From Bacteroidaceae bacterium (lineage in GTDB: Bacteria > Bacteroidota > Bacteroidia > Bacteroidales > Bacteroidaceae), in the NCBI GenBank assembly GCA_017961965.1, contig JAGCWG010000477.1:1-6562 (forward strand): a DNA stretch of 6,562 nt, written 5' to 3'. The position numbers were made by a program, and so were the translations under genes. The notes beneath the pieces are model-generated. The model worked only from the letters and a program-made list of their open reading frames with translations. It was not told the DNA's origin and made no database searches. Positions 1 through 4,217 of the stretch are shown here, piece by piece (positions within the stretch are counted from its first letter, which is position 1; each line of letters opens with the position of its first letter).

Positions 1-871
1 ACAGAGCCTGTTCAAGACTATAGACACACTCAAGGAGTTTGACCCAAAATACATAAACATCACAACTCACCGAAGTGAGTACGTATATACAGAACAGCCA
101 GATGGCTCGTTCACACGCAACAGCGTACGCCGCCGCCCGGGAACCGTGGCTGTAGCAAGTGCCATCATGCAGAAGTACGACATCAAGGTCGTACCACATA
201 TCGTGGTGAGCGGCATGACAAAGGAAGAACTCGAATACAATCTTCTTGACCTCCAGTTCCTCGGAATACAGGATCTCCTTGTGTTACGTGGCGACAAGGC
301 AAAGGAAGACCCAAAGTTCATTCCAGTCAAGGACGGCTACTCACACGCAACAGAACTGTGCGAGCAGATTAACAAGTTCAACCAGGGCTTCTTCGTAGAT
401 GGCTCACCAATCAAGTCGCCATCCACACCATTCTCCTACGGAGTGGCTTGTTATCCAGAGAAGCACGAAGAAGCGCCAAACCTCGACTTCGATATTCAGG
501 TGCTCAAACAGAAGCAGGACTTGGGAGCTGACTATGCCGTAACACAGATATTCTACGACAACGAGAAGTATTTCTCATTCGTCGAGAAGGCACGCAAGGC
601 AGGCATAACCATTCCTATCATCCCGGGTATCAAACCTATGGCAAAGCTATCACAGTTCAACATACTGCCAAAGACCTTCCACCTCGACCTTCCAGACGCC
701 CTCACTAAGGCAGTTGGGGCTTGCAAGACCGACGAGGAAGTAAAACAGGTAGGCATAGAGTGGGGAGTGGCACAATGCAAAGAACTCATACAGCACGGAG
801 TACCAAGCCTCCACTTCTACACAGTTTCTGCTGTTGACAGCATCCGTCAGATTGCAGAGCAGATATATTAA
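1..871 (+). CDS. metF: Methylenetetrahydrofolate reductase MetF (5' end outside window)
   Basis: The enzyme reduces 5,10-methylene-THF to 5-methyl-THF with an FAD cofactor, supplying the methyl group for methionine synthesis in the cytoplasm. The open frame begins at base 2 with no start codon before it, so the gene is truncated by the window. About 289 residues are visible to the TAA at 869-871. Family members are usually about 317 aa, so roughly 28 residues are missing, including the N-terminal strand with the catalytic Glu of the FEFFPP-type motif. Visible hallmarks, in order, are YINITTHRSEYV, an RRRPGTVAVA segment typical of Bacteroidetes, LVLRGDK with the conserved flavin-contacting Asp (293-295), ACYPEKHEEAPN, AVTQIFYDN, IPIIPGIKP and a C-terminal VPSLHFYTVS. 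An internal GTG at 146 is not the start, because conserved family sequence continues upstream of it. Identification is firm. Function is inferred by homology. Confidence 0.95.
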   Translation, partial: QSLFKTIDTLKEFDPKYINITTHRSEYVYTEQPDGSFTRNSVRRRPGTVAVASAIMQKYDIKVVPHIVVSGMTKEELEYNLLDLQFLGIQDLLVLRGDKAKEDPKFIPVKDGYSHATELCEQINKFNQGFFVDGSPIKSPSTPFSYGVACYPEKHEEAPNLDFDIQVLKQKQDLGADYAVTQIFYDNEKYFSFVEKARKAGITIPIIPGIKPMAKLSQFNILPKTFHLDLPDALTKAVGACKTDEEVKQVGIEWGVAQCKELIQHGVPSLHFYTVSAVDSIRQIAEQIY

Positions 872-877
872 GGTTGG

Positions 878-930
878 CCCCACCCCGACCTACACAGACC
901 CACCCCCATCCCCTCCCTACATGGAGGGGA
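878..930. repeat. C-rich spacer element with G-quadruplex motif and hairpin
   Basis: Just after metF the plus strand is strongly C-biased. On the minus strand the tracts at 917-915, 913-910, 907-903 and 901-899 are GGG, GGGG, GGGGG and GGG. The loops between them are only 1, 2 and 1 bases, which is a canonical G-quadruplex motif. Two more G4 tracts lie at 886-883 and 881-878. Overlapping this is a perfect 8-bp hairpin, arms 909-916 and 923-930, loop 917-922. No T-run follows the hairpin, so it is not a classical intrinsic terminator. The composition resembles dispersed C-rich intergenic repeats I recall from Prevotella genomes. That family assignment is from memory and untested. Confidence 0.55.
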
Positions 931-966
931 GTAGTTACCAAAGGATATAGGCGGACGGGCAAATTT

Positions 967-997
967 TTTGACTTCTCAACTCCACTTTTTAACTTTG
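967..997 (+). promoter_or_regulatory. Bacteroidetes-type promoter for holB
   Basis: TTTG at 967-970 (the end of a T-run) is followed by exactly 19 bases and then TAACTTTG at 990-997. This matches the primary-sigma consensus TTTG-N19-TAnnTTTG at every fixed position. The predicted transcript would start near 1002-1006 and carry an 80-90 base leader before the ATG at 1090. No competing consensus was seen in this spacer. The surrounding ACTTTT-like low-complexity sequence could raise chance matches, so confidence is not higher. Confidence 0.7.
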
Positions 998-1006
998 ACT
1001 TTTAAC

Positions 1007-1025
1007 TCTTGCATTTAATGCAAGA
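1007..1025 (+). repeat. Hairpin at the predicted 5' end of the holB transcript
   Basis: There is a perfect 8-bp inverted repeat, TCTTGCAT and ATGCAAGA, separated by three bases. It begins within a few bases of the predicted transcription start of holB. A hairpin at the extreme 5' end of an mRNA often protects it from decay; that role is inference. No T-run follows, so it is not an intrinsic terminator. Confidence 0.5.
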
Positions 1026-1057
1026 ATAACCATACAGCCACCTTGCCCCGGACGGCT

Positions 1058-1080
1058 GCCCCCTTTGGGGGTTAGGGGGC
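1058..1080 (+). promoter_or_regulatory. C/G-run hairpins directly upstream of the holB start
   Basis: A CCCCC run (1059-1063) can pair with GGGGG at 1067-1071 (three-base loop). Extended by G1058, it can instead pair with GGGGG plus C at 1075-1080. The two pairings are mutually exclusive. The element ends nine bases before the holB ATG, in the region a 30S ribosome would occupy. Similar CCCCCTTTGGGGG-TTAGGGGGC blocks recur in my recollection of Prevotella and Bacteroides intergenic regions, so this may be one copy of a dispersed repeat rather than a gene-specific control element. Confidence 0.5.
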
Positions 1081-1089
1081 TTCAGACTC

Positions 1090-2178
1090 ATGACTTTCGA
1101 TGATATCATAGGACAGGAAGAAGCCAAGCAAAGGCTTCGCACAGAGATGGAACAGGGCAAGGTGCCACACGCACTTATGTTCAGTGGTCCCGAAGGATGC
1201 GGTGCCATGCCACTTGCCGTGGCATACGCACAGATGCTGCTTGGCAATAATGTCATGGCAGAGAAACTGCAACATCCTGACCTCCACTTCGCCTTTCCTA
1301 TATACAAGAAGAATTCAAAACCTACGTTTTGTGATGATTTCATCAAGGAATGGCGCGAACTCATCCTGCGTTCCCCATACTTTGGTATGCAGGAATGGAT
1401 GGACGCATCAGGAGCAGAGAACCAGCAACTCGTCATCTACGTAGATGAGAGTGATGCCATATTCAAGAAGCTCAGTCTCAAGTCAAGTCAGGGAGGCTAC
1501 AAGATACTTATCATGTGGTTGCCGGAGAAGATGCACGAAGCATGTGCCAATAAACTCCTCAAACTACTTGAAGAGCCACCGGCACAGACAGTCTTCATCC
1601 TCGTGAGCGAACAGCAGGACAAGGTACTCCAGACCATCCGTTCACGTTGTCAGACTATTGAACTCAGTCGTCTCACCGTAGAAGAAGTGGAAGACGCACT
1701 CATCAACCGTCGTTCCATACTCCCTGCAGAGGCGCACCGCATAGCACGCTCATGTGCGGGTAACATGGCAGCAGCCATACGTTCCATCACCGACAACTCC
1801 GAGAACCAGCTCTTCTTCGACCTCTTCGTTCTCCTCATGCGTATGTCCTACGTCCGCAAGGTGAAGGAGATGAAGCAATGGAGCGAGAAAGTGGCAGGCC
1901 TTGGACGCGAGCGTCAGAAAGCATTCCTCGAATACTGCCAGAAGATGATACGTGAGAACTTCATCTACAACTTCCAGCGTCACGATGAACTCAACTACAT
2001 GAATGAGACAGAAGCCGACTTTGCTGTCAAATTCGCACCATTCATCAACGAGAACAACGTCTTCGGCATCATGGATGAGCTATCACTCGCCCAGCGCGAC
2101 ATCATGCAGAACACCAATCCAAAGATGGTCTTCTTCGATTTTGCTCTCAAGATGATTGTCCTCATCAAGAACAGATAA
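1090..2178 (+). CDS. holB: DNA polymerase III clamp loader delta' subunit
   Basis: This 362-aa protein is the delta' stator of the clamp-loader complex that opens the sliding clamp onto primed DNA. The N-terminal signature FDDIIGQEEAKQRL and the PHALMFSGPEGCG P-loop region are typical of the DnaX/HolB AAA+ family. The Walker A (residues 33-40) reads GPEGCGAM, with Ala at the normally essential Lys, as expected for a subunit that does not hydrolyse ATP. NKLLKLLEEPP and the S185-R186-C187 motif (IRSRCQ), which supplies an arginine finger to a neighbouring DnaX, are present. The four zinc-binding cysteines usual between the P-loop and the HPDLHF segment are absent; residues 39-67 contain no Cys. 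The length is in the normal range (E. coli about 334 aa). The start at 1090 puts the family N-terminus at residue 1. The gene stands alone after metF, with its own promoter. Confidence 0.93.
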   Translation: MTFDDIIGQEEAKQRLRTEMEQGKVPHALMFSGPEGCGAMPLAVAYAQMLLGNNVMAEKLQHPDLHFAFPIYKKNSKPTFCDDFIKEWRELILRSPYFGMQEWMDASGAENQQLVIYVDESDAIFKKLSLKSSQGGYKILIMWLPEKMHEACANKLLKLLEEPPAQTVFILVSEQQDKVLQTIRSRCQTIELSRLTVEEVEDALINRRSILPAEAHRIARSCAGNMAAAIRSITDNSENQLFFDLFVLLMRMSYVRKVKEMKQWSEKVAGLGRERQKAFLEYCQKMIRENFIYNFQRHDELNYMNETEADFAVKFAPFINENNVFGIMDELSLAQRDIMQNTNPKMVFFDFALKMIVLIKNR

Positions 2179-2195
2179 CACATATTCCCACCATC

Positions 2196-2253
2196 AATAA
2201 AAAACTACTGACGCTCCGTCAACTTAATTTTGACGCTGCGTCAGTTTTTTATT
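2196..2253. terminator. Probable terminator downstream of holB
   Basis: The left arm (2196-2206 plus 2210-2214) pairs over 16 bases with 2238-2253, with a three-base bulge at 2207-2209. The arms carry A6 on the left and T6 on the right, so the structure could end transcripts from either strand: holB from the left and the convergent small membrane gene from the right. It lies 18 bases after the holB stop. The loop itself contains further palindromic sequence that allows an alternative fold (see findings). Confidence 0.65.
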
Positions 2254-2264
2254 GACGGAGCGTG
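2209..2264. repeat. Three TGACGC-type near-palindromes
   Basis: There are three related 11-13 base units. TGACGCTCCGTCA is at 2209-2221 and TGACGCTGCGTCA at 2231-2243. At 2254-2264, TGACGGAGCGT is the reverse complement of most of the first unit. Starts are 22 and 23 bases apart, about two helical turns. Unit two is a perfect 6-bp dyad around one base. Units one and three form a 12-bp perfect inverted repeat (2211-2222 with 2252-2263). Either RNA structure or a protein-binding array would fit. Confidence 0.6.
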
Positions 2265-2284
2265 CCCCAATTTTTACCATATAC

Positions 2285-2329
2285 AATTCAATCCTCGATT
2301 GAACATGTACATCAATCGAGGATTGAATT
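2285..2329. repeat. 18-bp perfect inverted repeat, nine-base loop
   Basis: Arms 2285-2302 and 2312-2329 are perfectly complementary over 18 bp, with the loop ACATGTACA between them. It lies 30 bases beyond the stop of the small minus-strand membrane gene. Neither side has a T-run, so it is not a standard intrinsic terminator in either direction. The arms are not flanked by an obvious target-site duplication, and no transposase is near. Its function is unknown. Confidence 0.6.
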
Positions 2330-2359
2330 AGTGATACGAACGAGGTACTAATCATCAAC

Positions 2360-2680
2360 CTATATTCGTGGCTTTTGAACGATACGGATGATAAGAGAAA
2401 TAATGTAGATTATCAAGCCATACATGAATGGCACAAGCACACACTTGACCCCTCCACACCATACTGCAATATGTACTTCACCATATATCTCCACTTGTGA
2501 AAACATTACCCATAAACCATAACACGAAGAAAAGATACCTGTCAAGAATGCCATAACGCCAAGTTCCTTTACCCATGCAGGAGCTTTCCATGCAGCAAAA
2601 AAGATGAAAGCAAGTTCTATAGTCAGGATTGACATCCAACCTGCATCTCCTTGTACAAATAAATCTGATACTGTATTCAT
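2360..2680 (-). CDS. Small three-helix membrane protein, ExbB/TolQ-like
   Basis: This is a 106-aa inner-membrane protein with three apparent hydrophobic helices, at residues 15-31, 39-60 and 77-99, and a basic tail ending QKPRI. The pattern ELGVMAFLTGIF, then GEVHIAVWCGGVKCVLVPFMYGLIIYIISLI, resembles the ExbB/TolQ/MotA arrangement LG-TV-G, then ISPALLAGGLKVALITTLYGLII. It is far shorter than ExbB (about 240 aa) and lacks its large cytoplasmic domain. No ExbD or TonB partner is visible. Small proteins of this type occur in Bacteroidetes annotated as MotA/TolQ/ExbB family. That assignment is from memory, so the function is a guess and ion transport is unproven. The ATG at 2680 lies about 50 bases downstream of a TACCTTTG -7 element. 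It is divergent from the LytTR gene, which suggests linked function or regulation. Confidence 0.75.
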   Translation of the reverse strand: MNTVSDLFVQGDAGWMSILTIELAFIFFAAWKAPAWVKELGVMAFLTGIFSSCYGLWVMFSQVEIYGEVHIAVWCGGVKCVLVPFMYGLIIYIISLIIRIVQKPRI

Positions 2681-2729
2681 AATGTTTTTTGTTTAGTTTA
2701 ACCTTTAACCAATCGATTGATTTCGGATG

Positions 2730-2737
2730 CAAAGGTA
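2730..2737 (-). promoter_or_regulatory. -7 element for the ExbB-like gene
   Basis: Read on the minus strand, 2737-2730 is TACCTTTG, an exact TAnnTTTG match. No good TTTG lies at the expected spacing upstream (2757-2760 reads CATG), so only half of the promoter matches. The promoter may be weak or activator-dependent. A 10-bp palindrome, CAATCGATTG (2710-2719), lies in the leader between this element and the ATG. Confidence 0.5.
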
Positions 2738-2834
2738 TCATTTATGCGGCTAAACACATGAGAAAATGCTTGCTGAATCCCACTATTCGCTTTCCAAAAC
2801 CCATTACAAGGGGATTTAGCTATGAGAGAAAGGC

Positions 2835-2863
2835 TTTAGTATTGCTAATTATTGCTATTTTTG
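2835..2863 (+). promoter_or_regulatory. Promoter for the LytTR gene with overlapping direct repeat
   Basis: TATTTTTG at 2856-2863 matches the TAnnTTTG -7 box exactly. A weak TTTA at 2835-2838 stands 17 bases upstream in place of the TTTG at N19. Overlapping the core are two tandem 10-bp units, ATTGCTAATT (2841-2850) and ATTGCTATTT (2851-2860), identical at nine of ten positions. The predicted start lies close to the ATG at 2881, so the leader would be very short. The direct repeat is a candidate operator, because LytTR proteins generally bind direct repeats. Confidence 0.5.
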
Positions 2864-2880
2864 CACAAAATAACAATAAC

Positions 2881-3600
2881 ATGAAACGAACATTACTGAT
2901 TATTGGATATTGGACACTTTCCATCATCCTTGTTTCTGGAATACTATGCAGTATGGAGTATAGTTTTTCTGAGGCATTATTCGTGAGCACCACATTCTTT
3001 CCTGTTGCCATAATCTTCAAGTTCTGCCTGTCAAAGATTGACTTCATCAACAGATGCGAAGGGACAAAGAACCTCGTGTTCCTTTCCCTCTTTGTTTTCA
3101 CCTTATCATTCTTGCTTATTCACGTGGCAAATATCGTTATCCAATACCAAAGAAACGATTATTATCTAAGGAACTTTAACATTCCAGATATGCTTCTCAA
3201 CCCTATTTTCATATGTTTCATACTTCTCTTTCTATTGGCTGGTGACTACATCGTAGGGCAATTCCTCTCAAAACACATTACCGAAGACATTCCGCAGAGC
3301 ATCACGTTCACAAGCGACCGTCAGAGCACCACCATACTCATCAATGAGATAATGTACATCGAGAGTAACGACACCGAAGTATGGATTCACGCAACGGAAG
3401 GCAGAAAGTACCGCAACAAGACTTCCATCACAAGTTGGGAGAACCTACTCGGTCATGGCTTCATTCGTACTCACCGTTCCTTCCTCGCGAACCGTTCCTA
3501 TTGCACCGCTGCAGAGAAAGATTCAATACTTATCGGTGACGAGCGTATCCCAATCTCACGCAAGTACAAGGACAGCGTCATCCATACACTCCAGAATTGA
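2881..3600 (+). CDS. Membrane-anchored LytTR-domain transcription regulator
   Basis: This 239-aa protein appears to be a one-component regulator: a membrane-embedded N-terminus joined directly to a DNA-binding domain, with no receiver domain. Four hydrophobic helices are visible at about residues 4-23, 32-50, 64-87 and 104-126. A LytTR domain fills about 140-239, with the family pattern INEIMYIES, then FIRTHRSFLAN (194-204) and RIPISRKYKDSV (222-233). Such domains bind direct repeats through beta-strand loops. The frame stays open upstream to a TTG at 2689. The ATG at 2881 is preferred because the protein then begins at the first helix, 18 bases after a -7 box, and upstream sequence is not family-like. 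It is transcribed divergently from the ExbB-like gene and ends at a strong terminator. The signal and the targets are unknown; autoregulation or control of its neighbour is inference. Confidence 0.88.
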   Translation: MKRTLLIIGYWTLSIILVSGILCSMEYSFSEALFVSTTFFPVAIIFKFCLSKIDFINRCEGTKNLVFLSLFVFTLSFLLIHVANIVIQYQRNDYYLRNFNIPDMLLNPIFICFILLFLLAGDYIVGQFLSKHITEDIPQSITFTSDRQSTTILINEIMYIESNDTEVWIHATEGRKYRNKTSITSWENLLGHGFIRTHRSFLANRSYCTAAEKDSILIGDERIPISRKYKDSVIHTLQN

Positions 3601-3678
3601 ATGCAGAACCTTAGAAAAGGAACAACATACATGGCTATACAGACATCAAATTCATCAAGGAAAAGTAACAATCCACAC

Positions 3679-3719
3679 AAAACAAAAGGGTATGCCACGT
3701 TGGCACACCCTTTTGTTTT
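3679..3719. terminator. Strong bidirectional terminator
   Basis: A 13-bp perfect stem (3679-3691 with 3707-3719) continues, past one A-C mismatch, into four more pairs (3693-3696 with 3702-3705) and closes on the loop ACGTT. The right arm ends in TTTTGTTTT and the left arm begins AAAACAAAA, so it works on both strands. It separates the convergent LytTR gene (stop at 3600) and gldH (stop at 3735). Confidence 0.9.
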
Positions 3720-3734
3720 ATATTATTATAATTT

Positions 3735-4217
3735 TTATTCTGCCTGTTCATCCGAAATCTGTATGAAGACATTGCTGATACCCACTATAGGGTCAAGACG
3801 CATAAGGTGATAGACCTTGAACGTATAGGTATGCCCCTTCTTGATTTGCAGAGGACAGACATAACGTTCGTTCTCTGAATAGACAGTGCCATCGCCCTTA
3901 CGTATGCCATCAGTATCGAACAGTTCGTATGACAGTACATCCTTATGACACGCCTTGCCATTATCCAAGACCTCAATGCCCACGTTCAACTTGCGGTACT
4001 CATAAGCACCCGTAGCACGTACACCGAGGCTGAGATGCTGGAGAGCCGTTGTATCAGCCTCGTGCAACTCAAAGCGAAGTGTGTCATGGCTATCCCATGT
4101 CTGTCGTTCCAAATTAACATACTGAGCATAATATGGCATACGGTTGCATGACCATATCATGAAGGTAAGTAAGACAGAGAGGACAAACCTAAGAGATGTA
4201 TTAGCCTTGATTCTCAT
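3735..4217 (-). CDS. gldH: Gliding-motility-type lipoprotein GldH
   Basis: This 160-aa predicted lipoprotein has a basic N-terminus, a hydrophobic stretch (residues 9-22) and a cysteine in a relaxed lipobox, MIWSC, with Cys24 as the lipidation site. After it come the GldH-like features YYAQYVNLERQTWDSHDTLRFEL and a beta-rich body with RKLNVGIEVLD, DGTVYSENERYVCPLQIKKGHTYTFKVYHLMR and the C-terminal GISNVFIQIS. GldH was defined as a gliding component in Flavobacterium but is conserved in non-gliding Bacteroidetes, where its role is unclear; no other gliding gene is visible here. The frame runs open upstream to 4604 inside ricT in another frame. The ATG at 4217 is chosen because it gives a proper lipoprotein signal. 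It overlaps the ricT end by 17 bp, so the two are probably cotranscribed and translationally coupled. The name rests on pattern, position and length. Confidence 0.82.
   Translation of the reverse strand: MRIKANTSLRFVLSVLLTFMIWSCNRMPYYAQYVNLERQTWDSHDTLRFELHEADTTALQHLSLGVRATGAYEYRKLNVGIEVLDNGKACHKDVLSYELFDTDGIRKGDGTVYSENERYVCPLQIKKGHTYTFKVYHLMRLDPIVGISNVFIQISDEQAE

Noticed and set aside
1002..1436. Minus-strand open frame antisense to the holB start
   Set aside because: It has no promoter, and its composition is that of a shadow of holB. The opposite strand is a clear conserved gene.
2285..2329. Hairpin as an intrinsic terminator of the ExbB-like gene
   Set aside because: No T-run follows on the minus strand; the adjacent sequence is GTATATGGTAAAAA. 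It is listed instead as an unexplained repeat.
2689..2880. Upstream extension of the LytTR gene from a TTG at 2689
   Set aside because: It would place two promoters and spacer DNA inside the coding region. The translated segment is not family-like, and the ATG at 2881 begins right at the first membrane helix.
3601..3810. Small plus-strand open frame beginning right after the LytTR stop
   Set aside because: It reads straight through the strong terminator stem and into the gldH 3' end. It has no family resemblance and no separate promoter.
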